A stretch of DNA of 64,000 bases from Mycolicibacterium thermoresistibile (GTDB taxonomy: Bacteria; Actinomycetota; Actinomycetes; Mycobacteriales; Mycobacteriaceae). How positions within the stretch are numbered: position 1 is the stretch's first letter; every line of letters starts with the position of its first letter. This document shows positions 17,818-25,814 of this stretch, piece after piece. Made by a program: the position numbers and the translations under genes. Where the stretch lies: the NCBI RefSeq assembly GCF_900187065.1, contig NZ_LT906483.1:3224001-3288000 (forward strand), written 5' to 3'. Below the pieces are notes generated by a model. It searched no databases and was not told the origin of the DNA. It saw only the letters and a program-made list of their open reading frames with translations.

Positions 17818-19760
17818 CAGCGGGCTCCGCGTTTGGCGTGCCATTCGGCCTGCATGGTCAGCAGGGTGATCACCCCGAGTTGCGGTGTGTCCGGATCCAG
17901 TTCGCGGTATCGCTGATAGACGTTGACGACGACACGTTCGGCGTCCAGCCAGTTCGCGTATGGTCCGAGGTCGATGGTGTCGGCGGCCTCGATGAACGAC
18001 AATCCACGCCGGTGGGCATCGTCGGCTTGTTCGGTGATGTACTCGAAATAGTCACGGACCGCGTGGATTCCTTCTGGACCGGTGATCGGTCCGTGACCCG
18101 GTACCACGGTGGGGGCGTCGAGGGCGAGCATGGTGTCGCAGGCGGCGATCCAATTGGCGATCGGTCCGCCCCAGACAATCGGCGTGCAGCCGATGAACAG
18201 CAGGTCGCCGCCGAACAGCACCCCGGCATCCGGGATGTGGATGACGGTGTCCGCCGCGGTGTGCGCCGGGCCCAAGTTGAGGAGCGTCACCTGCCGGCCG
18301 CCCACCTCGAGATCCAGCCGCTTGTCGAAGGTGTGATCCGCGTTGCGGATCGTGATACCACTGAAGTCGAAGTGCCCGAAACGATCTCGCGCATAGGTGG
18401 TGGCGATCGGCCCGAGGTCGCCAGTCTGGGCCAATGCCAGCATCGACGGAGCCATCTCGTGATCGATCTCGTCCTTGGTCTCCTTGGCGGCGATGATCCG
18501 GACCGAGGGGTCGAGCAACTGATTACCGTGAGTGTGGTCGCCGTTGCAGTGGGTGATCACCATGTCGGTGATCGGTGCCCGCTGAGTGATCGACTGCATC
18601 GCGTCGAGCATTTCGCGGGTCAGCGTCAAGTCGAAGAGTGTGTCGACCAGCAGCGAGGCACCCTCACCGGCCACCAAACCGGCGTTGCTCCATCCGTACC
18701 CGCCGTCGGGCAGTGTCCAGGCCCAGACGTTCTCGCCGACCTGATGCAGTCCGCGCCGGTACGGCACCTTGGCGGGTGCGGGGTTGACCCGCGCCGGCGC
18801 CGGCGCGGCATCGGGGTTGGGGCGCGGCGGAAGGAGCGTGGGGGCAGGTCGGTGGCGGACTGTCTGGCGGGTCTCACCCAGACCTTGCACCTGCAGCGTG
18901 ACCTCGTCACCGTCGCTGAGCCAGCCACGGAACCCGGCCAGGTCGGTCATGTCGAGGTGTTCGACCAGCGTGCAGGTGGGAACGGTGCCGGAACCGAAGA
19001 CCTCACCGGGATGGAGGAATACGCCGCGTGATGCGTAGGAGATGACCTCGGCGAATGTCCAGTCCATCGCCGCGGTGGAACCTGATCCGATCACCTCACC
19101 GTTGACCAGCGCGGTGACCGTCAGATCGAGGCGACCGTCAGTGCGGAACTCGTCTAGTTCATCAGGTGTGACCAGGTACGGGCCCAGGGTGATCCCGCTG
19201 TCCTTGCCCTTGGCTTGGCCGATGCCCAGTTGGCTCTCCAGGCTCTGCAAGTCGCGGGCCGACCAGTCGTTGAAGATCGTGTAGCCGATGATCGCCTGCT
19301 CTGCCTCGGCTACGGTGAGGTCCGCGCCACCGGTACCGATCACCGCGGCTATCTCGAGTTCGAAGTCCTGCCAGGCACTTCCGGGTGCGGTGGGGACGTC
19401 GTCATAGGGACCGAACACGGCGCTCGGGTTTGCGAAGTAGAACGCCGGAATCCGATACCAGGCGTCCTTGAGGACCCGTCCACCGCCCAACGCCTCCTGG
19501 CAGTTGCGCATGTGATCCAGAAAGCACAGGCAGTCCCGGATCGCCGGAGGACGCGGGATCGGCGCCCGCAGCACCACATCCGACAGCGGCACCACCTCAG
19601 ACGGGTCACGTAACGCCCGCTCCCCCGCGTCGCGCAGCCCGTCGGCCCCGAGGGCCACGAGGTCTATCAGCTCCGTTCCGGGCGGCATCGCGTGAATGGT
19701 CTCGTCGACAACTACGCCTGCCCGGTCACCATCGCCGGTTCGGTAAGTCACCCACCGCAT
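17817..19760 (-). CDS. Fumarylacetoacetate-hydrolase / metallo-beta-lactamase fusion protein
   Basis: The 647-residue protein is a two-enzyme fusion. Residues about 70-300 are an FAH domain, with the metal ligands Glu134 and Glu136 (FELE), Asp165 in FNDWSARD, Lys185 in KGKDSG, and GSGTVPTC near 257-264. FAH-fold enzymes cleave C-C bonds of acylpyruvates or decarboxylate oxo acids. A Pro/Ala-rich linker (about 304-332) joins a metallo-beta-lactamase fold (about 335-560) with HCNGDH (404-409), His500, Asp519 in GGDLLF and His555 in PGHGP. The second His of the usual HxHxDH is Asn406. The ATG at 19760 has AGGAGAGG upstream; an in-frame start at 19913 would overlap the divergent TetR gene. First gene of the mce operon. 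Confidence 0.9.
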   Translation of the reverse strand: MRWVTYRTGDGDRAGVVVDETIHAMPPGTELIDLVALGADGLRDAGERALRDPSEVVPLSDVVLRAPIPRPPAIRDCLCFLDHMRNCQEALGGGRVLKDAWYRIPAFYFANPSAVFGPYDDVPTAPGSAWQDFELEIAAVIGTGGADLTVAEAEQAIIGYTIFNDWSARDLQSLESQLGIGQAKGKDSGITLGPYLVTPDELDEFRTDGRLDLTVTALVNGEVIGSGSTAAMDWTFAEVISYASRGVFLHPGEVFGSGTVPTCTLVEHLDMTDLAGFRGWLSDGDEVTLQVQGLGETRQTVRHRPAPTLLPPRPNPDAAPAPARVNPAPAKVPYRRGLHQVGENVWAWTLPDGGYGWSNAGLVAGEGASLLVDTLFDLTLTREMLDAMQSITQRAPITDMVITHCNGDHTHGNQLLDPSVRIIAAKETKDEIDHEMAPSMLALAQTGDLGPIATTYARDRFGHFDFSGITIRNADHTFDKRLDLEVGGRQVTLLNLGPAHTAADTVIHIPDAGVLFGGDLLFIGCTPIVWGGPIANWIAACDTMLALDAPTVVPGHGPITGPEGIHAVRDYFEYITEQADDAHRRGLSFIEAADTIDLGPYANWLDAERVVVNVYQRYRELDPDTPQLGVITLLTMQAEWHAKRGAR

Positions 19761-19793
19761 ATCGGTCCTCTCCTGCCCGTCTCTGTGTTCGTC

Positions 19794-19822
19794 AGCATAG
19801 AGACTGCTAGCTGGCATGTAAA
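19794..19822 (-). promoter_or_regulatory. Sigma-70-like promoter of the mce/catabolic operon
   Basis: On the minus strand a -35 box TTTACA (19817-19822) and a -10 box TATGCT (19794-19799) are separated by exactly 17 bases. Transcription would start about 30 bases upstream of the FAH-MBL start at 19760. The divergent TetR gene begins at 19895, so the regulator probably binds in this 134-bp spacer. No clear long palindrome was found in it. Confidence 0.6.
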
Positions 19823-19894
19823 GGGTTAGTGGTTCAATAGAGAGATCACCGGCAGATAGAATGCTCACCAACACAGTCAGGAGGACGGGGGACG

Positions 19895-20449
19895 ATGGCG
19901 AGCCGACGGGCACAGATCAGTGAGGAGAGCCGGCGGCTGCTCATTGCCGCGGCCACCGAGCTGTTCGCCGAGCAGGGCTTTCGTCGGACCACATTCGCCG
20001 ACATCGCCGAACGTTCGGGAATCAGCCGCGGTTCCATTCCATGGCACTTCGGCAACAAGGACGGTCTGCTGCGGGCGGTCATCGAGGACTTCATCGCCGG
20101 CGTGATCGAGTTGGACGCGTCAGAGCAGACCCTGAGCGAAGGTCTGGACCGCATCCGTGACTACGTGCGTCGGCCGACGACCCGGTTGCTGATCACGTTG
20201 GTGGCCGAGGCCGTCGAACCCGATTCCCCCGTCCACGCGTTCTACGCCCAGCTCCACGACACTCTACGCAAGTGGTTGAGCGACTGGATCGACGACAAAG
20301 ACATCCCACCCGGGGTGTCGCGGGAGAATTTCGTGACCGTGTTGATCGGAGCTGTCATCGGAGTCCACCAGCAGTGGCGAGTCGCCCCACACCACGTGGA
20401 CCTCGACGCCTGCTTCGCGGCCCTCAAACAACTCGCCTCCGGCGACTGA
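19895..20449 (+). CDS. TetR-family regulator divergent from the mce operon
   Basis: The 184-residue protein has a typical TetR N-terminal helix-turn-helix (about residues 11-57: AEQGFRRTTFADIAERSGIS, then GSIPWHFGNKDGLL) and a variable C-terminal ligand-binding part. The ATG at 19895 has AGGAGGA upstream. It is divergent from the operon carrying FAH-MBL, ligase, amidohydrolase and mce genes, which is the classic placement of a TetR repressor controlling its neighbour and itself. The inducer is probably a pathway intermediate or CoA ester, but this is inference. Confidence 0.92.
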   Translation: MASRRAQISEESRRLLIAAATELFAEQGFRRTTFADIAERSGISRGSIPWHFGNKDGLLRAVIEDFIAGVIELDASEQTLSEGLDRIRDYVRRPTTRLLITLVAEAVEPDSPVHAFYAQLHDTLRKWLSDWIDDKDIPPGVSRENFVTVLIGAVIGVHQQWRVAPHHVDLDACFAALKQLASGD

Positions 20450-20461
20450 TCCGTTCCAGTC

Positions 20462-20478
20462 CCACCCAGGGCGGGTGG
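20462..20478 (+). terminator. Possible hairpin terminator after the TetR gene
   Basis: CCACCC (20462-20467) and GGGTGG (20473-20478) can pair around a five-base loop, 12 bases after the TetR stop at 20449. There is only a short T stretch afterwards, so a factor-independent terminator is possible but not certain. Confidence 0.35.
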
Positions 20479-20482
20479 TGCT

Positions 20483-20521
20483 TAATCAGTCGGACACACC
20501 CTGGCAGACCTCCGCTGATTA
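20483..20521. promoter_or_regulatory. Inverted repeat upstream of second TetR gene
   Basis: TAATCAG at 20483-20489 and CTGATTA at 20515-20521 are perfect 7-bp inverted repeats with a 25-base spacer, in the 122-bp gap before the TetR gene at 20572. The spacing is long for one TetR dimer, but could serve two dimers or a loop. Candidate operator for self-regulation. Confidence 0.35.
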
Positions 20522-20571
20522 GACAGACGTCAACTATTCCGATCGCTCAATATCGCTGTTACAGTGCGGTA

Positions 20572-21228
20572 ATGCCGAGGCATACGGCGGTGTCCCGCGC
20601 TGACGGTGGTCAACGCCGCGCGTCCTATCAGCGTGCCCGGTCGCGCGAGACGAAACGGGCGCTGGTGCAGGCGGCGATGGCCCTGTGGCGCACCAACGGA
20701 TACGCCAACACCACGGTGGCCGACATCTGCCGGGCAGCCGGGGTGTCGCGGGCGCTGTTCTACTTCTACTTCCCGGCCAAGGAGGACATCCTCTTCGAGG
20801 TGGGCCTGCTCTCCACCCAGGCCGCCCGGCGCCGGATCCGGTCCCTGCTACGGGGCGACTACGACGTCGACAGCGTCATAGCAGCGGCGCTGCGCAGCCT
20901 GGAACGGTCCATGGCGCGCAACCCACGCGAGTTGATCGTGCAGACGATCCTGGAGGGCTACCGGCACGAACACCGCATCCTGGCCGGCGAGGAGGACCCC
21001 GCCACCGGGGCCGACATGTTCGGCGAACTGTTCACCCGGGCTCAGCAGGACGGCAAACTGGCCGCGGGCATCGACGTCGACCACCTGTCCAGGGTGGCCC
21101 AGATGCTGGTGAGCGAGGGCGTACGGCACTGGGCTGCCGGGGGTTTCGGAGACCGGTCGTTCACCGAGGTCGTCGCCGGCGACATCGCGGCACTGATCGA
21201 CGGATACAACCTGCGGCTGCGCCGGTGA
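20572..21228 (+). CDS. TetR-family regulator of the downstream ACAD/kinase operon
   Basis: The 218-residue protein has a basic N-terminus and a clear TetR helix-turn-helix (about 30-75: TNGYANTTVADICRAAGVS followed by ALFYFYFPAKEDIL). The ATG at 20572 is chosen because upstream in-frame codons lie inside the previous TetR gene. The acyl-CoA dehydrogenase gene starts 26 bases after its stop on the same strand, so it is probably the first gene of that operon and its regulator. Two different TetR genes next to each other suggest two separately controlled units meeting here. Confidence 0.9.
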   Translation: MPRHTAVSRADGGQRRASYQRARSRETKRALVQAAMALWRTNGYANTTVADICRAAGVSRALFYFYFPAKEDILFEVGLLSTQAARRRIRSLLRGDYDVDSVIAAALRSLERSMARNPRELIVQTILEGYRHEHRILAGEEDPATGADMFGELFTRAQQDGKLAAGIDVDHLSRVAQMLVSEGVRHWAAGGFGDRSFTEVVAGDIAALIDGYNLRLRR

Positions 21229-21254
21229 CGGTCGTCGCATGAGAGGAGCGCGAG

Positions 21255-22568
21255 ATGGCATGGGATTTCGAGACCGACCCGGAGTACCAGAAGGTTTTGG
21301 ACTGGGCCGACGAGTTCGTCCGCACCGAGGTGGAACCGCTCGACCTGGCGTTTCCGCATCAGCAGTTCGTTCCGCTCGAGGGCACACGCCGAGAGGCGAT
21401 CGAGCCGCTCAAACAGGAGGTCCGCCGACGCGGGCTGTGGGCCACCCACCTGGGTCCCGAACTCGGCGGGCAGGGTTACGGACAGCTGAAACTGGCGCTG
21501 CTCAACGAGATCCTGGGCCGCTCGCAGTGGGCGCCGGTGGTGTTCGGCTGCCAGGCGCCCGACACCGGCAACGCCGAGATCATCGCCCACTACGGCACCG
21601 AGGAACAGCAGAAGCGCTACCTGCAGCCGTTGCTCGACGGTGAGCTGTTCTCCTGCTACTCGATGACCGAACCGCACGCCGGCGCCGATCCCACACTGTT
21701 CAAGACGACCGCGGTGCGCGACGGTGCCGGACCGGACGCGGACTGGGTGATCAACGGCTGGAAGTTCTTCTCCTCCAACGCCACCACCGCGTCGTTCCTG
21801 ATCGTGATGGCCGTGACGAACCCGGATGTCAGTGCCTATCAGGGCATGTCGATGTTCCTGGTGCCCACCGACACCCCGGGCGTGAAGATCGAACGCAGTA
21901 TCGGTTTGTACGGGGATCCGCCGGGAACGGGATCGCACGCGCTGATCCACTACGACAACGTGCGGGTGCCCGCCGATGCGCTGCTCGGCGGTGAAGGTCA
22001 GGCCTTCGCGATCGCCCAGACCCGCCTCGGCGGTGGCCGTATCCACCACGCGATGCGCACCATCGGGCTGGCCCGCAAGGCGCTGGACATGATGTGCGAA
22101 CGCGCGCTCAGCCGCCAGACCCAGGGCAGCCGGCTGTCGGACAAACAGTTCGTTCAGGGCTATATCGCCGACTCCTACGCGCAACTGCTGCAGTTCCGGT
22201 TGATGGTGCTCTACACCGCGTGGGAGATCGACAAGTACAACGACTACAAGAAGGTGCGCAAGGACATCGCCGCGGTGAAGGCAACCATGCCCACCGTGCT
22301 GCACGACATCGCCTGGCGCGCCATGCAGGTGCACGGGGCGCTCGGGGTGACCGACGAGATGCCGTTCATGGGCATGATCACCGGCGCGGCGGTGATGGGG
22401 CTGGCCGACGGCCCGACCGAGGTGCACAAGGCGACGGTCGCCAAGCAGGTGCTGCGCGACTACCGGCCCAGCGACGACGTCTGGCCGTCGGAGTGGATTC
22501 CGCGTAAACGCGAAGCCGCCCTGGCCAAATACGCCGAGTATCTCGAGCATGAGGTGGGCAACCTGTGA
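21255..22568 (+). CDS. Acyl-CoA dehydrogenase, ACAD10/11-like
   Basis: The 437-residue flavoenzyme has the ACAD fold with the FAD/substrate loops YSMTEPHAGADPT (about 133-145) and FSSNATTASF, and the segment RLGGGRIHHAMRTIG near 258-272 that resembles the ACAD10/11 group. These enzymes introduce an alpha,beta double bond into acyl-CoAs and pass electrons to ETF. ATG at 21255 follows GAGAGGAG. It overlaps the next gene, a kinase-like protein, by four bases (GTGA). In animals ACAD10/11 carry both functions on one chain, and bacterial homologues act on 4-hydroxyacyl-CoAs, so that is a plausible role here. Confidence 0.88.
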   Translation: MAWDFETDPEYQKVLDWADEFVRTEVEPLDLAFPHQQFVPLEGTRREAIEPLKQEVRRRGLWATHLGPELGGQGYGQLKLALLNEILGRSQWAPVVFGCQAPDTGNAEIIAHYGTEEQQKRYLQPLLDGELFSCYSMTEPHAGADPTLFKTTAVRDGAGPDADWVINGWKFFSSNATTASFLIVMAVTNPDVSAYQGMSMFLVPTDTPGVKIERSIGLYGDPPGTGSHALIHYDNVRVPADALLGGEGQAFAIAQTRLGGGRIHHAMRTIGLARKALDMMCERALSRQTQGSRLSDKQFVQGYIADSYAQLLQFRLMVLYTAWEIDKYNDYKKVRKDIAAVKATMPTVLHDIAWRAMQVHGALGVTDEMPFMGMITGAAVMGLADGPTEVHKATVAKQVLRDYRPSDDVWPSEWIPRKREAALAKYAEYLEHEVGNL

Positions 22569-23599
22569 CCGAGCATCGGATCGACATCGTCCGGCTGACC
22601 GCCTGGATGGACGAGGCGGCGCTGCCCGGCAAGGGCGAACCGCTGGAGGCCGACTTCCTGTCCGGCGGAACCCAGAACGTCATCTACCGGATCCGCCGCG
22701 GCGAACACGTCTGTGTGCTGCGTATGCCGCCGCCGGACGCTCCGGCCGACCGCGACAAGGGCATCCTGCGGGAGTGGCGGATCATCGAGGCCCTCGACGG
22801 CACCGATGTGCCGCACACCGCCGCGGTGGCGGTGTGCGAGGATTCCGCCGTTCTGGGCCGGCCGTTCTACCTGATGGGCCACGTCGACGGCTGGTCGCCG
22901 ATGGACCTGCTCGACCGGCGCTGGCCGGCACCCTTCGACACCGACCTGCAGGCCCGCGCCGGCTTGGCATATCAGCTCGCCGAGGGAATCGCGCTGCTGG
23001 CGAAGGTGGACTGGAAGGCCAGAGGATTACACGATCTCGGCCGCCCCGACGGTTTCCACGAACGCCAGGTGGACCGGTGGACCGGCTTCTTCGAACGGAT
23101 CAAGGGGCGCGAGTTGGAGGGCATGGACGTGGCCACCGAGTGGCTGCGCACCCGTCGCCCCCGCGACTACATCCCCGGCCTGATGCACGGCGACTATCAG
23201 TTCGCCAACGTGATGTACCACCACGGCGCCCCGGCCCGGCTGGCCGCGATCGTGGACTGGGAGATGGGCACCGTGGGTGACCCCAAGCTCGACCTGGGCT
23301 GGATGGTGCAGAGCTGGCCGGAGGACACCGCCGATCCCCAACCCTCGGAGATGGGTTATGTCGACATGCGGGGGATGCCGTCGCGGGACGATGTCGTCGC
23401 GCACTACGCCGAGGTGTCCGGCCGGCAGGTCGACGATCTGGACTACTACGTGATCCTGGCCAAGTGGAAACTCGCCATCGTGCTGGAGCAGGGCTTCCAG
23501 CGGGCCGGTGACAACCCGAGGCTGCAGGCCTACGGCCCGGTCATCACCGAGTTGATGGCCTCGGCGGCCGAACTGGCCGAGTCCACCGATTACCGATGA
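22565..23599 (+). CDS. Aminoglycoside-phosphotransferase-like kinase (ACAD10/11 kinase-domain type)
   Basis: The 344-residue protein has the APH/choline-kinase fold: GGTQNVIYRI (34-43, ATP loop), the catalytic loop HGDYQFAN (208-215) and the magnesium motif DWE (231-233) followed by GDPKLDLGW. It is not expected to be a drug-resistance enzyme. Proteins of this type beside an ACAD phosphorylate hydroxyacyl-CoA so that the phosphate can be eliminated. GTG at 22565 overlaps the ACAD stop, and its own stop overlaps the next gene (ATGA), giving three coupled genes. Confidence 0.88.
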   Translation: MTEHRIDIVRLTAWMDEAALPGKGEPLEADFLSGGTQNVIYRIRRGEHVCVLRMPPPDAPADRDKGILREWRIIEALDGTDVPHTAAVAVCEDSAVLGRPFYLMGHVDGWSPMDLLDRRWPAPFDTDLQARAGLAYQLAEGIALLAKVDWKARGLHDLGRPDGFHERQVDRWTGFFERIKGRELEGMDVATEWLRTRRPRDYIPGLMHGDYQFANVMYHHGAPARLAAIVDWEMGTVGDPKLDLGWMVQSWPEDTADPQPSEMGYVDMRGMPSRDDVVAHYAEVSGRQVDDLDYYVILAKWKLAIVLEQGFQRAGDNPRLQAYGPVITELMASAAELAESTDYR

Positions 23600-24564
23600 G
23601 GGCCGCGGTCTGCACGGCCCACGGTCCGCCGGAGGTCGTGTGCATCGAGGAGCGCCCGGCGCCGGGCCTGCTGCCCGGGCAGGTGCGGGTGCGGGTGGCC
23701 GCCGCCGGGGTCAACTTCCCCGATGTGTTGCTCATCGCGGGCCGCTATCAGCTGCCGGTGCCACCGCCGTTCGTGCCGGGCAGCGAGTTCGCCGGGGTGA
23801 TCGTCGAGACCTGCGGTGACACCGGAGGATTCGCCGTCGGCGATCCGGTCACCGGCACGGTGCTGCACGGCGCCTTCGCCACCGAGGTCGCGGTGCCGGC
23901 CGCCGGCCTGACCCGGGTGCCCGACGGGGTGCCGTTGCGCACCGCCGCCGCGTTCGGGGTGGCCCACCGCACCGCCTACCACGCGCTGCGGTCCATGGCC
24001 CGGCTCACCGCCGGTCAGGAGTTGATCGTGTTGGGCGCCGGCAGCGGCGTCGGCCTGGCGGCCGTGCAGTTGGGGGTGGCCCTCGGCGCGCAGGTGACCG
24101 CGGTGGCGTCCACCGCCGAGAAACTCGCGGTGGCCGGCGCCCACGGTGCCGGGCGCCGGATCTGTCACCGCGACACGGATCTGCGCGCCGCGTTGCGCGA
24201 GGTGTTACCCGGTGGTGCGGATGCGGTCATCGACCCGGTCGGCGGTGACCTGTCCGAACCGGCACTGCGCTCGCTGCGGCGGGGCGGCCGGTTCGTCACC
24301 GTCGGCTATGCGTCCGGGGTCATCCCCCGTATCCCGCTCAACCTGGTGCTGGTCAAGGGGGTGCACATCCTCGGTTTCCAGTTTCAGGATGTCGCACCCG
24401 AGGAATTCACGCGGAACGAAGACGAATTGGGCGGGTTTCTGGTGAGCGGCCGGGCCCGCCCCCACATCGGCGCGGTGTTTCCGCTCTCCGAGGCGGCGGC
24501 GGCGTTACGTCACGTCGCCGACGGTCGCGCCGTCGGCAAGGTGGTCATCGATCTGACCGACTGA
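23596..24564 (+). CDS. MDR-family quinone oxidoreductase-like protein
   Basis: The 322-residue protein belongs to the medium-chain dehydrogenase/reductase superfamily, with an N-terminal GroES-like domain, AAGVNFPDVL near 36-45, GSEFAGVI near 62-69 and a nucleotide-binding GAGSGVGLAAVQLG near 144-157. The zinc-binding residues of alcohol dehydrogenases are absent, as in quinone oxidoreductase and enoyl reductases. It would reduce a double bond with NADPH. It is the third coupled gene in the ACAD-kinase operon and its stop is 11 bases from a convergent gene. Confidence 0.88.
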   Translation: MRAAVCTAHGPPEVVCIEERPAPGLLPGQVRVRVAAAGVNFPDVLLIAGRYQLPVPPPFVPGSEFAGVIVETCGDTGGFAVGDPVTGTVLHGAFATEVAVPAAGLTRVPDGVPLRTAAAFGVAHRTAYHALRSMARLTAGQELIVLGAGSGVGLAAVQLGVALGAQVTAVASTAEKLAVAGAHGAGRRICHRDTDLRAALREVLPGGADAVIDPVGGDLSEPALRSLRRGGRFVTVGYASGVIPRIPLNLVLVKGVHILGFQFQDVAPEEFTRNEDELGGFLVSGRARPHIGAVFPLSEAAAALRHVADGRAVGKVVIDLTD

Positions 24565-24575
24565 CCGTCGACGTC

Positions 24576-25085
24576 TCAGCTGGCCGGGATGAGATCGGAC
24601 ACCATCGGCAGCCGCGTCATGACGCCGCTGCGGAAGGTCTCGGTGCCGGTGACGAAATCCGCCTCCAGATCATTGGCGGCAGCCAACGCCTGCGCCTTGA
24701 AGGCCCTTGCCGCCGCGCTCAACTGGTGTTGGACCGCACCGATTCCGTCGCTGAGTTCGGCGGGCCACCGATCGCCCCACAGCGTCACCTCGGTGTGGCC
24801 CTGCTCCAGCGCGCCGAGCACGCCCCGGCGCACCCGGGGGTCCCGGTCGAACAGGTCCGCGGCCACCGCGACGGTCTGCGGATGCGGGCGGCCCTCCCAG
24901 CTGGCCAGCACGTCCTCGAGCGGCAGCGTGGCCACCCCGAGGATCTGCAACGGCCGGATGTCGGCGCGATCCTCGGTCAGGACCGTCACGTCCCAGCCGG
25001 CCATCACCCGGTCGACGATCCAGCCGCCGGCATTGCGGACCACATCGACCACATCGTGCGCCACGACGTCGAGGCGGTACCTCAT
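24576..25085 (-). CDS. Conserved small protein of unknown function, coupled to TetR
   Basis: The 169-residue protein is not recognised. It begins MRYRLDVVAHDVVDVVRNAGGWI, contains an acidic middle (EDRADIRPL) and a TVAVAADLFDRDPRVRRGV stretch, then a helical C-terminus; no signal peptide or membrane segment is visible. Its ATG at 25085 overlaps the TetR stop (ATGA), so both are made from one message. The N-terminus VVDVVRNAGGWIVDRVMAGWDVTVL could be a nucleotide- or regulator-like fold, but no function is proposed. Confidence 0.75.
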   Translation of the reverse strand: MRYRLDVVAHDVVDVVRNAGGWIVDRVMAGWDVTVLTEDRADIRPLQILGVATLPLEDVLASWEGRPHPQTVAVAADLFDRDPRVRRGVLGALEQGHTEVTLWGDRWPAELSDGIGAVQHQLSAAARAFKAQALAAANDLEADFVTGTETFRSGVMTRLPMVSDLIPAS

Positions 25086-25687
25086 GTCGGGTTCGGCGGC
25101 GCGAAGTCCCGCTCGAGCATTTCGGCGTACCCCTTGAACACCTCGGCCACTGGTATCGAAGGGTCGAGTAACCATGACGTCTCCATTCCGTTGACGAAGG
25201 CGATGATCTCCACGGCCTTGGTGGCCGCGTCGAAATCTGAGCGATAGCGGCCGGATTCCTGCCCCCGGCGGATCAGATCCGCGACGATGTCGATCGCCGC
25301 GCGTTGCCGCGCCAGCATCCGGTCGTGCAGCGGCGCCTCCGGTTGGATGTTCTCCACCAGCAACACCGTGAAGGTGCCGACGAGATGCGGTGCGCGGTCG
25401 AACCGCTCGGCCACCCGGGCGATCTCGGCGATCAGATCGCCGGACCGGTCGGCGTGCGCGTCGTCGTCGGCGTCGCGGGCGTCCAGCACCGCGTTGAGCA
25501 GAGCCTCCTTCGACTCGAAGTGGTGCAGCAGTCCGGCCGGGCTCACCCCGGCCTCCTTGGCGATCTGAGCCAACGAGGTGTTGCGCCACCCGTTGCGTGC
25601 CAGCAACCGTTCGGCCACCGCGAGAATGCGCTGCCGACGATCCTCGCCCTTGGCGAGCAGCGTCTCGTACGGCCGGGTCTGGGTCAC
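25082..25687 (-). CDS. TetR-family regulator
   Basis: The TetR helix-turn-helix is clear (NGWRNTSLAQIAKEAGVS, then AGLLHHFESKEALL), with a C-terminal ligand domain. The likely start is the GTG at 25687, which has GGGAG six bases upstream, giving 201 residues. An ATG at 25720 would give 212 residues, but would place the palindrome at 25699-25718 inside the gene. It follows the FadE gene (stop at 25815) by 127 bases on the same strand and overlaps a small unknown gene. It may control the minus-strand beta-oxidation block. Confidence 0.88.
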   Translation of the reverse strand: MTQTRPYETLLAKGEDRRQRILAVAERLLARNGWRNTSLAQIAKEAGVSPAGLLHHFESKEALLNAVLDARDADDDAHADRSGDLIAEIARVAERFDRAPHLVGTFTVLLVENIQPEAPLHDRMLARQRAAIDIVADLIRRGQESGRYRSDFDAATKAVEIIAFVNGMETSWLLDPSIPVAEVFKGYAEMLERDFAPPNPT

Positions 25688-25698
25688 TGAACTCCCTG

Positions 25699-25718
25699 GT
25701 TCATCCAACTGACTGAAC
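25699..25718 (-). promoter_or_regulatory. Candidate TetR operator (imperfect 20-bp palindrome)
   Basis: GTTCA (25699-25703) and TGAAC (25714-25718) form the outer arms, with a further partly symmetric CA...TG inside. It lies 12 bases upstream of the likely GTG start of the TetR gene at 25687, where a self-regulating repressor would bind. Confidence 0.4.
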
Positions 25719-25814
25719 ACACAGTAGGTTGGTTTGCGCCCTGTGACAAGGGTCTCAGCGAAGAAATTTCCGGACGCCCCTCACATCGGGGGTGAAGCGC
25801 CGGTCAGGCGGCGG

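Noticed and set aside
17817..19760. Beta-lactamase resistance function of the MBL domain
   Set aside because: The domain is fused to an FAH enzyme within a catabolic operon, has a variant metal motif and no signal peptide; drug hydrolysis is not supported.
22565..23599. Aminoglycoside resistance gene
   Set aside because: The protein has the APH fold, but its coupling to an acyl-CoA dehydrogenase and similarity to the ACAD10/11 kinase part point to metabolism.
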